From positions 3,131,501-3,195,500 of the forward strand of contig NZ_CP081966.1 of NCBI RefSeq assembly GCF_019823065.1: a DNA stretch of 64,000 bases, given 5' to 3'. The DNA comes from Pseudomonas mosselii. Lineage in GTDB: Bacteria > Pseudomonadota > Gammaproteobacteria > Pseudomonadales > Pseudomonadaceae. The translations under genes were made by a program, and so were the position numbers. Numbering within the stretch: position 1 is the first letter of the stretch; each line of letters starts with the position of its first letter. Below the pieces are notes generated by a model that was given only the letters and a program-made list of their open reading frames with translations, made no database searches and was not told the DNA's origin. Positions 53,305-61,700 of the stretch are shown here, piece by piece.

Positions 53305-53908
53305 GGAATCCGACAACCGCCGATTCGCCCAGGACTGCGAAACATGGTTCGGCCAGCCGATCACCGTCCTGCGGGACGAGAAGTACGGCGCCGACGCCCA
53401 CGAGGTGTTTCGCCGCGAGCGCTACATGAAAGGCCGAACCGGGACGCCGTGTACCAAGATCCTCAAGCGGCGCTTGCTCGACTCGTGGAAACAGCCAGGT
53501 GATGTGATGGTGTTCGGTTACACCGCCGAGGAAGCCGACCGCCTGGAAGACTTCAGGGAGCGAAACCCAGACCGCCCAGTGATCGTCCCGCTGATTGACC
53601 GCAGCTTGGGCAAGGATGACTGCAAGGCCATCCTGCTGCGTGCGGGCATCGAGCTGCCCCTGATGTACCGGCTACTCCGACGACTAGGGATTCGATACCG
53701 GCCGCCATACAACTGCCGCCACACCTATGCGACAATATGTTTAATGTCTGGTCTCAACCCCGCATTTATCGCCCAACAGCTCGGGCACAGCGTGCAGATG
53801 CTCTTATCGACGTATGCACGCTGGATCAACTCGTCCAGCGACTGGCAGGAGCTCGAAAAGCTCCAAATTGGTCCGAAATTGGTCCGAAGCTGCGAAGACT
53901 CCACGTAA
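53180..53908 (+). CDS. Chimera of phage PAPS-reductase-like protein and tyrosine integrase C-terminus
   Basis: 242 codons in one frame. Residues 1 to about 162 match the PAPS reductase/ATP-pyrophosphatase fold seen in phages: the P-loop SCGAASAVATKLALAEYG, NEESDNRRFAQDCETWFGQP, FGYTAEEADRLEDFRERNPD and RAGIELPLMYRL. From about residue 164 it turns into the C-terminal catalytic part of a tyrosine recombinase: LGIRYRPPYNCRHTYATICL, QQLGHSVQMLLSTYARWINS with the His and Tyr. The PAPS C-terminal cysteine region and the integrase N-terminus are missing. A deletion joined two phage genes in frame (junction about 53668-53675). Function doubtful. Confidence 0.85.
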   Translation: MSARIVCQFSCGAASAVATKLALAEYGSTHDVQIINAFLANEESDNRRFAQDCETWFGQPITVLRDEKYGADAHEVFRRERYMKGRTGTPCTKILKRRLLDSWKQPGDVMVFGYTAEEADRLEDFRERNPDRPVIVPLIDRSLGKDDCKAILLRAGIELPLMYRLLRRLGIRYRPPYNCRHTYATICLMSGLNPAFIAQQLGHSVQMLLSTYARWINSSSDWQELEKLQIGPKLVRSCEDST

Positions 53909-53957
53909 GTTATTGATAGGTAAGGCACTTGATCTCCACCGCTAACATCACCATGCG
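53901..53957. repeat. Att-like direct repeat, copy 2
   Basis: 57 bases starting CCACGTAAGTTATTGATAGG and ending CACCATGCG, the partner of 49748-49804. Marks the end of the integrase and the start of the prophage arm. No tRNA gene is seen beside it. Confidence 0.6.
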
Positions 53958-54063
53958 ATGAAAATCGCGGTTTTGGGCGGTGTGTAGTGCAATGTTTTCG
54001 GGGGTTTCAGCCTCACTACACCGCACCAAAACGCACGCATTGGCCCAAGAATTGGCCCAAGCC

Positions 54064-54375
54064 TTACCCCTCCTCCGGCGTCCTGCCGACCACGATCCGT
54101 CCTGGCTCGTCCCTCTCCCACTCCTCTGCAGATTCATACCTGAGCAAGCCGATGGCCCAGGCCTCTTCATGCTCTAGTAACGCCCAGGTCCTGGCTGCTT
54201 CGGTCAGCTCCAACATGTCGGAAAGCACGCCGGCATCTACCTCTCGGCGGCGTCTGGCCGCATAGGCCATTTCTGCCAGCACCGCAGCTCGCCCATCTGG
54301 ATCTGTGACCAGGGCCGACTGGTCCCCCAGCTCATCAAGCCACGGCTGCGGTATCCCGGCCAGGCTACTCAACAC
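54064..54375 (-). CDS. Prophage protein, second gene of a LexA-box unit
   Basis: A 103-residue acidic protein: [60 protein letters not shown]. No family recognised. The 11-base overlap with the gene at 54365 indicates translational coupling. It lies at the host-side end of the prophage. Confidence 0.65.
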   Translation of the reverse strand: MLSSLAGIPQPWLDELGDQSALVTDPDGRAAVLAEMAYAARRRREVDAGVLSDMLELTEAARTWALLEHEEAWAIGLLRYESAEEWERDEPGRIVVGRTPEEG

Positions 54376-54658
54376 GGCACCACCACGACTGCGAGTACAG
54401 CACGCCGTCGACCTCTTCGAAGCCGGTAATGTTCATGCCCATCTGGGCCATGCCGTTGACGCAGGCATCGTGAAGGCGCGGGATGATGTCGCCGCTCGGC
54501 GTCGGGTTGAACACCCAGGCCTCAATGCAAGGGCGCCCGAGCACTTTGCTGTGGCCGTACTCGATGTGCACGTCTGCGCGCAGCGGCTTGACCTTGGCGA
54601 GCTTTTCGTTGGGGATGGCGACACCGCGCACACGGCGGCGAACGAGGAGAAAGTACAT
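54365..54658 (-). CDS. Prophage protein with LexA box at its start
   Basis: A 97-residue protein: [60 protein letters not shown]. No family recognised. The start at 54658 lies 12 bases downstream of a LexA box (54671-54686). Another ATG (54697) lies before the box; it would include the operator in the coding region, so 54658 is preferred. Little ribosome-binding site is visible. Confidence 0.65.
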   Translation of the reverse strand: MYFLLVRRRVRGVAIPNEKLAKVKPLRADVHIEYGHSKVLGRPCIEAWVFNPTPSGDIIPRLHDACVNGMAQMGMNITGFEEVDGVLYSQSWWCRVE

Positions 54659-54670
54659 ACGGCACCAATA

Positions 54671-54686
54671 CTGTATATCGATACAG
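54671..54686 (-). promoter_or_regulatory. LexA box
   Basis: CTGTATATCGATACAG, a CTG-N10-CAG palindrome with near-perfect dyad (ACTGTAT / ATACAGT with outer bases). It matches the pseudomonad LexA consensus form. It would place the two prophage genes at 54658-54064 under SOS control. Confidence 0.8.
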
Positions 54687-54732
54687 TATTTGACCATTCA
54701 AACGGAAGATGAGACCACTACCGTCCGGCGCC

Positions 54733-54972
54733 TCAGTGTCGGACCAAAGGCTGGTGCCCGAGCGTATAGAGTTGATAGTCGGTCACGGCCTGGTAAGAGG
54801 ATTCTGCGATGAGCCTGAGGCGCTCGACCTCTTCTACCGGGGCTCCGACGTCCTGAGCGTTGTGGTAGGCGCGCAAGGCTTCAATGGCCTCACGAATAAG
54901 TGGCTCACCAGCCTCTATCATGCCCTCTATGGTTCGCTTCACGGCTCTATCCTGCAGGATTGACGAGGGCAT
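54733..54972 (-). CDS. Prophage hypothetical protein
   Basis: A 79-residue helical protein (SSILQDRAVKRTIEGMIEAG, EALRAYHNAQDVGAPVEEVE, RLRLIAESSYQAVTDYQLYT). No family recognised. Immediately downstream of the Rz-like gene, overlapping it by 26 bases. The start at 54972 has GAGG about 11 bases upstream. Confidence 0.6.
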   Translation of the reverse strand: MPSSILQDRAVKRTIEGMIEAGEPLIREAIEALRAYHNAQDVGAPVEEVERLRLIAESSYQAVTDYQLYTLGHQPLVRH

Positions 54973-55453
54973 TATAGGACGCCTCACACGCGAGGCCAGC
55001 TACTCGGGCTCGGTCATACGCTGCCGCCAGCTCTCCCGCTCGAGCATCAGCCCGTGCGAGCAGGTCGGAGAGCACCATGGCGGCGCGGCGGGCTGCCTCG
55101 CTTCGAGCGGCAACGGCGGGATCCTGGCCGGGGCAACCGACGGTGGCAGCGAGTTTGCCGGCTTCGTCGTGCAGCCGCTGGCCAGCAACATCAGCCCCAG
55201 CAGCAGCGCCTTCAGCGTTCGTTCTTTGTTCCTGAGCATGCGCCCTCACCTCCTCCAGCGCGTCGGCGCGCTGTTGCTCCTTTGCCCGTTCCCCGCGCTC
55301 GCCCAGCGCTTCAGCCAAGCGATCGCCGCTGTCCCGGGTCGCTGACGCGGCTTCAGCCTCGGTGCGCTCAACTGATCGCCCGTGCTGGTAGACGAGCCAG
55401 TACGACCCGACCACAGCCAGCAGCGCGACCACCCGAACGCCCAAGCCGTTCAC
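54947..55453 (-). CDS. Inner-membrane spanin, Rz-like (DUF2514)
   Basis: A 168-residue protein with one N-terminal helix (VRVVALLAVVGSYWLVYQHG), then long periplasmic coiled-coil segments rich in Ala, Glu and Arg (RLAEALGERGERAKEQQRAD). It matches phage DUF2514/Rz proteins that, with an outer-membrane Rz1, fuse the two membranes at lysis. The four-base overlap with the endolysin gene and the nested lipoprotein gene at 55000-55239 fit a lysis cassette. Confidence 0.85.
   Translation of the reverse strand: MNGLGVRVVALLAVVGSYWLVYQHGRSVERTEAEAASATRDSGDRLAEALGERGERAKEQQRADALEEVRAHAQEQRTNAEGAAAGADVAGQRLHDEAGKLAATVGCPGQDPAVAARSEAARRAAMVLSDLLARADARAGELAAAYDRARVAGLACEASYNALVNPAG
55000..55239 (-). CDS. 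Outer-membrane spanin Rz1-like lipoprotein, nested in Rz
   Basis: 79 codons in another frame inside the Rz gene. The N-terminus RTLKALLLGLMLLASGCTTK has a signal peptide and lipobox with Cys at about residue 23, followed by a proline-rich segment (PPSVAPARIPPLPLEARQPA). Lipobox, proline content and nested position are the marks of Rz1. Start ATG at 55239. Confidence 0.8.
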   Translation of the reverse strand: MLRNKERTLKALLLGLMLLASGCTTKPANSLPPSVAPARIPPLPLEARQPAAPPWCSPTCSHGLMLERESWRQRMTEPE

Positions 55454-56088
55454 GCCAGCACCCGCACGGCCAGGTCATACAGCGCTTTCCGCTCAGCTGC
55501 GCCGTGCGGCACCCGGCCAGGTTGCCCGGTATTGATGATGCTGCCGATATCGCTGAAGCGGCCGGCGTCGGCCAATTCGTTCAGGCCATGGGTGGCCCAC
55601 CACCAGGCGGCGGACTGGGCCGCATGCTCGGGCTGTTCGAGCAGTTCGGGGTTCTCGAGTAGCGGTAGGCCCAGGGCCTGGCCGGCGCTGCGGTAGTTGT
55701 CGCGGCCGGTCAGCTGGATCAGACCGCGACCCCGGTACCGCCAGCCGTCGCCCTGCTGGGAGTTACCGTTGCGGCCGGCATAGGCGTCGTTCGCGATCGC
55801 TTCAGGCTTCCGCGCCAGCGCAATGGCCTTAGCGTTCGGCTTGCCATCCGGGCCGCGGTACCGGCTCTTCCAGGTGGCCGCCAAGCCCTCGGCGCTGTAG
55901 TTCAGGTTCTCCACCAGGCAGCGCAGCTGGCCAGACTCATGGCCGACCTGTGCAAGGAAAGCCGCCTGGCGCACTGGGCTGTCGATCTTCCAGCGCGCCA
56001 TGGCGCGGTTCAGCGCGGGTACAAAAATGCCCGCGACTGGGCGGGCATTGGGGAGGATCTGCAGCAGCTGCTGCTCGGTAATCGGCAT
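55450..56088 (-). CDS. Phage endolysin, glycoside hydrolase family 19
   Basis: A 212-residue muralytic enzyme: AAFLAQVGHESGQLRCLVEN includes the catalytic Glu, GWRYRGRGLIQLTGRDNYRS matches the GH19 core, and AQSAAWWWATHGLNELADAG the later helix. No signal peptide, so it needs a holin or membrane damage for export; no holin was recognised between here and 54 kb. GGAG lies 8 bases before ATG at 56088. A short gap (56089-56146) precedes. Confidence 0.93.
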   Translation of the reverse strand: MPITEQQLLQILPNARPVAGIFVPALNRAMARWKIDSPVRQAAFLAQVGHESGQLRCLVENLNYSAEGLAATWKSRYRGPDGKPNAKAIALARKPEAIANDAYAGRNGNSQQGDGWRYRGRGLIQLTGRDNYRSAGQALGLPLLENPELLEQPEHAAQSAAWWWATHGLNELADAGRFSDIGSIINTGQPGRVPHGAAERKALYDLAVRVLA

Positions 56089-56146
56089 GCGTGTTTCTCC
56101 AGGCAAAAAAATACCGCCAGGCGGCGGTCGGCGGTCTCGGCAAAGG

Positions 56147-56743
56147 TCAGGCCGGCGGCGCGGGCCAGTCAATCGCCGCGGGATAGCCAGGCTGATCAGG
56201 CACCCGGTTCAGCGCTACGCGATAACGCTTCCAGTCTTTCAGCAGCGCAGCCTCGGCCTCAGTTGCTTCGTCAAGGTCGACTGCATCCTGCAGCGGGGCA
56301 ATAGCCTGGTCGGCCTGGGCGCGGCGGCGAGCGATCTCACCCACTGCCTCCAAACGCTGCTGCTCGAGCAGGTTCGCCGCCTTCTGCTCTGCTGTGATGA
56401 CCTGGCTCCAATCGATGACGCCTGTAGCTGCTGGCTCTGCTTCCCGCACCTCCTGCCCTGGCAGTTGCACTGCTCCTTCAGCAGGATCAACGATATCGAC
56501 CGGGAATCGGGCCGACTCCGGTGCATCAGCAGCGTGCGGCAGGCGCAGCGTGACGATCAACTTTCCGTCGTGACGCTCGATAGGATCGTGCATGAAAGGG
56601 CTGCCAACCGCAGATGCAGGGAGCGAGGCACCCTCGGGCAGCCGCGCGAAGTCCAGCGCGACGTTGTTGATCGTCAGCATGTCGCCCAGGCGGAACACTG
56701 CGAGCTGCGCATCGGAGCGCACAGGTGAAAGCTTGATGATCAT
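56147..56743 (-). CDS. Phage tail fibre-associated protein
   Basis: A 198-residue protein: IIKLSPVRSDAQLAVFRLGD, ITINNVALDFARLPEG-like strand (MLTINNVALDFARLPEGASL), and a C-terminal coiled part (LLKDWKRYRVALNRVPDQPG) ending WPAPP. The ending resembles tail-fibre assembly proteins. Start overlaps the tail-fibre stop (ATGA), so the two are coupled. Confidence 0.75.
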   Translation of the reverse strand: MIIKLSPVRSDAQLAVFRLGDMLTINNVALDFARLPEGASLPASAVGSPFMHDPIERHDGKLIVTLRLPHAADAPESARFPVDIVDPAEGAVQLPGQEVREAEPAATGVIDWSQVITAEQKAANLLEQQRLEAVGEIARRRAQADQAIAPLQDAVDLDEATEAEAALLKDWKRYRVALNRVPDQPGYPAAIDWPAPPA

Positions 56744-57597
56744 CAGAACCACCTCCCCTTGGCGAACAGATACACACTCATTGAACTGGATGCCTGGACA
56801 GCCGGCGCGGTGTACACGTATGCGCAGGATGCAGCGCTCGATGCGTTGATAGCGGCGCCCGTACACGACGTGAGGAAAGGTGTGGCAACGCACCGAGGCA
56901 GCGCAGAGAACGCGATCGGAAACGTCCAGATGAAGCCACCGGAACGGAACCCCGACCCAAGGGCCGCGTTGATAGCTGTCGTGTCAGAGGCCATGAACCA
57001 GCACTCCTGCGTACCATCTGCATATCGGGTGTACTCGCCATTCGCATTGCTGCCGCGCTCGATGATCGCCCCTGTCGGCACTCCGCCGGCCTGGCTTACG
57101 GTGCCGACGATATCCGCAACAGCGGCCGTCTTGAGCCCAAGCGCTGTACGGGCGGCCGCGGCTGTCTTCGCGCCCGTGCCGCCCTGGGCGATGCTGAGGG
57201 CAGTAGTCAGGCCGGTAATCGACGTGATGTCGCCGTTCGCCCCACGCGCCGCTGCGCCGATGTTGGCGCGAAGGGCTGCAACGTCGGCTGGGTTGCCGAG
57301 CAAAGCTAGTGTGCTACCGAACTGATCGACGAGCTCGCGGAATCGGTCTGCGAGATCCTTCGGGTACCCTTGCACTGGCTTGATTGCATAACTACCGGCC
57401 GAAGCCGTTGGCCCAAGATAGGCAGGAATGATCCCGAGCGCCGTGGCGCTTGCGATGTTTCCTACTTCATACTCTCGGCCATCTGGACCAATGAAACTGT
57501 CCCCGACTCGTGCATTCAGCGTGAAGCTTGTGCCGGTTCCGGTCACCGTGGTCTGGCCATTCGTGACCGCCACCGTGCCTTGTCTGTACCATGGCAT
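56743..57597 (-). CDS. Phage tail fibre protein
   Basis: A 284-residue protein: the N-terminal base domain PWYRQGTVAVTNGQTTVTGT, DSFIGPDGREYEVGNIASAT. A repeat-like stalk follows (AQGGTGAKTAAAARTALGLK). The C-terminal receptor-binding part (FRSGGFIWTFPIAFSALPRC) ends FAKGRWF. This is the pattern of short tail fibres in pseudomonad phages. Confidence 0.85.
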   Translation of the reverse strand: MPWYRQGTVAVTNGQTTVTGTGTSFTLNARVGDSFIGPDGREYEVGNIASATALGIIPAYLGPTASAGSYAIKPVQGYPKDLADRFRELVDQFGSTLALLGNPADVAALRANIGAAARGANGDITSITGLTTALSIAQGGTGAKTAAAARTALGLKTAAVADIVGTVSQAGGVPTGAIIERGSNANGEYTRYADGTQECWFMASDTTAINAALGSGFRSGGFIWTFPIAFSALPRCVATPFLTSCTGAAINASSAASCAYVYTAPAVQASSSMSVYLFAKGRWF

Positions 57598-57609
57598 CGG
57601 AAAACACCT

Positions 57610-58434
57610 CTAATTGAACGGAAATGGATACTTCGAAGTTGAAATTACAAGTGCTGTTGGCTTGAGTGCTGGTATCTGTCGCCAGTAGTTGTATGGGTAA
57701 CTACCCACGATCATCTGACGGGCGCCTGCGGCAATCGTGAACATGAAACGCACGCCGCCAGAGTATCCGAATGCACCTTCTTGAGAGTCATACTCGAATC
57801 CACCCATGCCAGAGGCAGACCCGTTACACCCAGCGCTTCTAGTGAAGTTGATGTAAGCGGCATGCTCTCCGGCGGCTATTGGGACATCCACATAGGACTT
57901 CATAACGATGCCGCCGATGCTGTTGTATCCTCCGGCATATGCTGTGTAATAAAAGTCCCCGCCCGGCCCGCTGCCATTCCCAGGCGGCTGAATGGCTGTA
58001 AGAATGTTCAGCGGCGGCTGTCCTGAGTTGAACGTCAGTTCACCATCACTCTCTCGATAGCATTTGAATCCAGCTGCCAGCGGGGCGTCATACATCAAGT
58101 CAAAGACATAGCACTTTGTTGAAGCGCTCGCACCAACGAAGAGGAGTGTCTTCTCCCCATTTACAATGGCCTCCCCGCAGGGGCTTCCGTCTCCGACGAG
58201 GAAAGCAATAGGCGAACGCCAGCTTGGCAGAGTGATGCCGTAGATCGGTTCTATTGGGGTACCCTGGTTATAGTTAGCACCATTGTCAGGATCAAGTTGA
58301 ATAGACTTAAGCGTGTAACGAGGCCAGTATGCGTAGAACGTTAGATATGCGCTCTTGGTGAGCCCGTAACACATAAGGCTAGTATCGATGAATTGCGTTC
58401 CATCTTCCTTGAACGCTTGGAATCCTGTAGCCAT
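57610..58434 (-). CDS. Phage tail-tip protein, AT-richer paralogue A
   Basis: A 274-residue protein: ATGFQAFKEDGTQFIDTSLM, AYLTFYAYWPRYTLKSIQLD, TRSAGCNGSASGMGGFEYDS. Its N-terminus matches that of the next gene (ATGF, then EDGT). Base composition is clearly lower in GC than the surrounding tail genes. No family recognised; it may be a receptor-binding tip. Confidence 0.65.
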   Translation of the reverse strand: MATGFQAFKEDGTQFIDTSLMCYGLTKSAYLTFYAYWPRYTLKSIQLDPDNGANYNQGTPIEPIYGITLPSWRSPIAFLVGDGSPCGEAIVNGEKTLLFVGASASTKCYVFDLMYDAPLAAGFKCYRESDGELTFNSGQPPLNILTAIQPPGNGSGPGGDFYYTAYAGGYNSIGGIVMKSYVDVPIAAGEHAAYINFTRSAGCNGSASGMGGFEYDSQEGAFGYSGGVRFMFTIAAGARQMIVGSYPYNYWRQIPALKPTALVISTSKYPFPFN

Positions 58435-58443
58435 CTAGTCCAC

Positions 58444-58749
58444 CTAGTAGTAGCCGTAGTAGATCCTGCAGTTCGCAGAGAAAAAGCCCCAGTTGTTTGT
58501 GTTGTAGGAGTACACCCAGGACATCACATTTCCTGAGATAGAAACTCCCGGCCTTTTACCGAGCCAGGCGTTTCTATCAACTAGTGAGGTGATCATGTAG
58601 AACCGTGTCTTGCCAGGCGGAAGCGACGCCATCGTGCCACTTCCGTTTGCCGAGCCAGTAACAAAGCTGCCCTGCATCTGGCTGAAGTTCACGGTCATAT
58701 CGACCATGAGAGTGCCGTCTTCGCGATATGCTAGAAAGCCAGTCGCCAT
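58444..58749 (-). CDS. Phage tail-tip protein, AT-richer paralogue B
   Basis: A 101-residue protein: ATGFLAYREDGTLMVDMTVN, FSQMQGSFVTGSANGSGTMA, ending in CRIYYGYY. Shares its first 15 residues in pattern with paralogue A. It sits between J and A with short gaps, also AT-richer. Probable host-range module. Confidence 0.65.
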   Translation of the reverse strand: MATGFLAYREDGTLMVDMTVNFSQMQGSFVTGSANGSGTMASLPPGKTRFYMITSLVDRNAWLGKRPGVSISGNVMSWVYSYNTNNWGFFSANCRIYYGYY

Positions 58750-58761
58750 CTAAGTTACCTA

Positions 58762-61700
58762 TCAGATGTTGATGCCCATCTTCGTGGCGACTTGGCCATT
58801 CGCGTAGTAGGTGTTCACCGAGCTGTTCGTGATCGTCAGCCGTTCGCCACTGGCGCCGGTACCATTGATCTCGATTGCCCCGCTCTTCTGGATGCGCCAA
58901 CCGCGCTGGCCGGTAATGAAGTCGTTCGACTGGATGGTGTCGCCGATCATTGCGTTCGTGATCCAGCCGGTGCCGATCAGCGCCTGACTGATGAACACCT
59001 GGCCGCCCTGCACCGTGAACGGCGAAGTGAGTGTGCCGTTGATGTTGTTCACCACAGCGAACCGGTCGGCTGAAACCAGGAAGGTGCTCTGCAGGCCGGC
59101 TGGTCCGTTCTCGATGCCGAGACCTATGCCAGCGGCAACGTATTGCCCCTGAGCATTCAGCTGCATCTTGACCGACCACATCGTGCTGGCCTTGCCTTCG
59201 AAGTTCGCCTGGGCCTGGCTTACCGTCTGCACTGCTGCGTTGGTCTCGCCAACCTTGGCTTCGAGCGTTTCCGAGCTGCGCGCCAAAGCATCTGTCTCGG
59301 TGGCCCGCACGAGCTGCTCGCGGGCGATCGCTGCGGTCGAGTCCCAGAGCTTCAGGGCGCCGGCAAGCTCTCCCTCCGCGTCATCGTCGCGAGCAGATGC
59401 GCGCAGGACCTGCACGCTCTCAGCTGTTGACGTGACCTTGCCGTCGACTTCCTCGATCTTGGTCGTGTTGGTCTGGACCTGCTGGGCCAGGCCGTTGGCT
59501 GCCTCCAGCGATTGCCCCACGTCGATCCAGAACGCCACGTTGGGCGGGGCATTGGCGCCGCCCGGGTCGGCCGGAACATCGTGCACCGCCTGGTAGATCC
59601 GGCCGTCGACCACGACCATCTGGCCTTCCTCGTAGGGCTCGTTCTTGTCGTAGGCCTTCAAGCCGTCCAGGGCGTCGATCTGGTCCTGCAGCCCGTCGAT
59701 CTTGTTCTTCAGATCCTCGCCGAGCATGGACTCGTCGATTTCGCCGGAGATCATGTCAAGGATGGGGCCAGGGTCGGTCTGGGCGATACCCTGCACAGCC
59801 GTCGGCGGCACCGGGAAGAACGGCCCAATGTTTCCGGTCCGGTCGACCAGACGCGCCCAGAAGAAGAACGCTGCGCCGGCGGCTAGGCCAGACATCACGT
59901 GTTCCGACTGCGGGTAGGCCAGGTCGGCCAGCTTGGTGGCACTGGTCAGGTCGTTGATCGCGTTGCTCCAGATCTCCGTGCGCTGGGTGTCCTCGGCGCC
60001 TGGCGGCAGCCCCCACTTCAGACGAATCGCGAAGATCTCGCTGGTCGCCGTGAGGAACGTCACGGCTGGCGGTGTGCCCTCCTTCCCTTTCAGGTCGGTG
60101 AGCACAGAGCTGCGCCAGGTCGACGTGATATCGAAGGCGCTGACCGCTCGCACGCGCGCCAGGTACTGGCCGGCGTAGATCCCAACCACGTCTACCGACG
60201 CAGTACCGGTACGCTGCAGGCGGATCCAGTTGCCGCTGTCCTTGCGCCACTCGACGTCGTAGGCCACGGCCCCTTCCACAGCCGGCCAGGCGATGGTCAT
60301 CGTGCTGACCGCCAGGCCTTGGGCAATCGCGTAGTCGGACGTCAGGGTCACGCTCACCGGCGGCGGGACGGTCGTTACCGGGATGACGCTGATCGGCCGC
60401 TCCTCGAGCTTTGCCCCAGTATCGATCGCGGCGAACTTGCTCGGGTTGAACTCCAGCGCGGTAATCTCGTACTCGCCCTCGGCGGTGCGCGAGGTCTTCA
60501 GGACCCGGAACAGCTGGATGGCCAGGTCATCGGCATCGATCGCCCACTGCAGCTCGGGCTCCGGCTGCACGCTGTAGGCCGTGGTCACGGTCACGGCACG
60601 ACCGGCAACCGACTGCACGGTGCGGCCCTGGGCGCTGCCGTTGGGCAGGTTGATGATCAGCCGGTCGCCGGCCTTGATCTGCGTGTCACGGTCCAGGGTC
60701 ACGACCTTGCCAGCGGCCGCAGCGATCCGGCCGCCATTGGGCCGACCAGACAGCAGCTCATCAGCCACCGGGATGACATGGCCAGGCAGCGGAATGCGCC
60801 CCTCCATGCCGGTCTTGAAGGTGACGGTGCGGTCCTGGTTGTTGCTCAGCAGCGCCCACTTCCCGCGGCGCTGGGCCTCGCTGGCCCTGGTGCAACCGAT
60901 GGCCGAGATCTCGATGGGCCGATCCTGGTACCGACGCTGCAGGGCCAGGTCGGTAACCGGAATGACATCGGTGTCGTAGTTGTTGGCCGGGTTGTCGTAG
61001 CTGACGACTGCGCGGCTGTAATGAGTGTTGCGCTCGGCCCCGAGGTAGGTGAACTCGCCGTCGATGACGTTCGCCCGGGTGAACACGTAGTCGAAGTCCT
61101 GCGCCCTGGGCATGTCGGCCTGCATGAACAGCGCGCCCTGCGCCCAGTACACCATGCCCCGGTAGATGGCCGAGAGGTCGCGCAACAGCGTCCAGGCCTC
61201 GGCCTTGCCCTGCAGGTTCATGTCGCACAGGAACCGCGGCTCTTGGCCCCCTACCCCGTCAGGCACCAGCTGGTCGCAGTACTGGGCGATGCGGTACATC
61301 TCCCACTTGTCGACCATCCAGGGCTTGATGCGCTTGCCCAGGCCGAACCGGTCCTCGACGCACAGGCCATAGGTGACGAAGGCCGGGTTGTTGGTCCAGG
61401 CCTGCTTGAAGGTACCGTCCCAGGTGCCGGTGTAGGTGCGGGTGATCGGGTCGTAGTTGGTCGGTACCGGCCAGCGCCGGGCCTTGCACTTCACGGTCAC
61501 CGACGGGATGTTCTGGAACTGCTCGGCGTCGAACTCGATGTAGAGCAGCGCTGTGTTCGGGTACCGCAGCTTCTGGTCGATGATCTCGGTGTAGGCCGCG
61601 ATCGTCATCGTGTCAGCGATGGTGCCGGTGTTGGCGTTCGGCGTGAGGCGCCGCGCACGGATAACCCATCCCGATATGGCAGCCGGCAGGTCGACGCGCA

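Noticed and set aside
53910..54170. An 86-codon minus-strand frame at the prophage edge
   Set aside because: Overlaps the att-like repeat and the coupled gene at 54064; no similarity or start signal.
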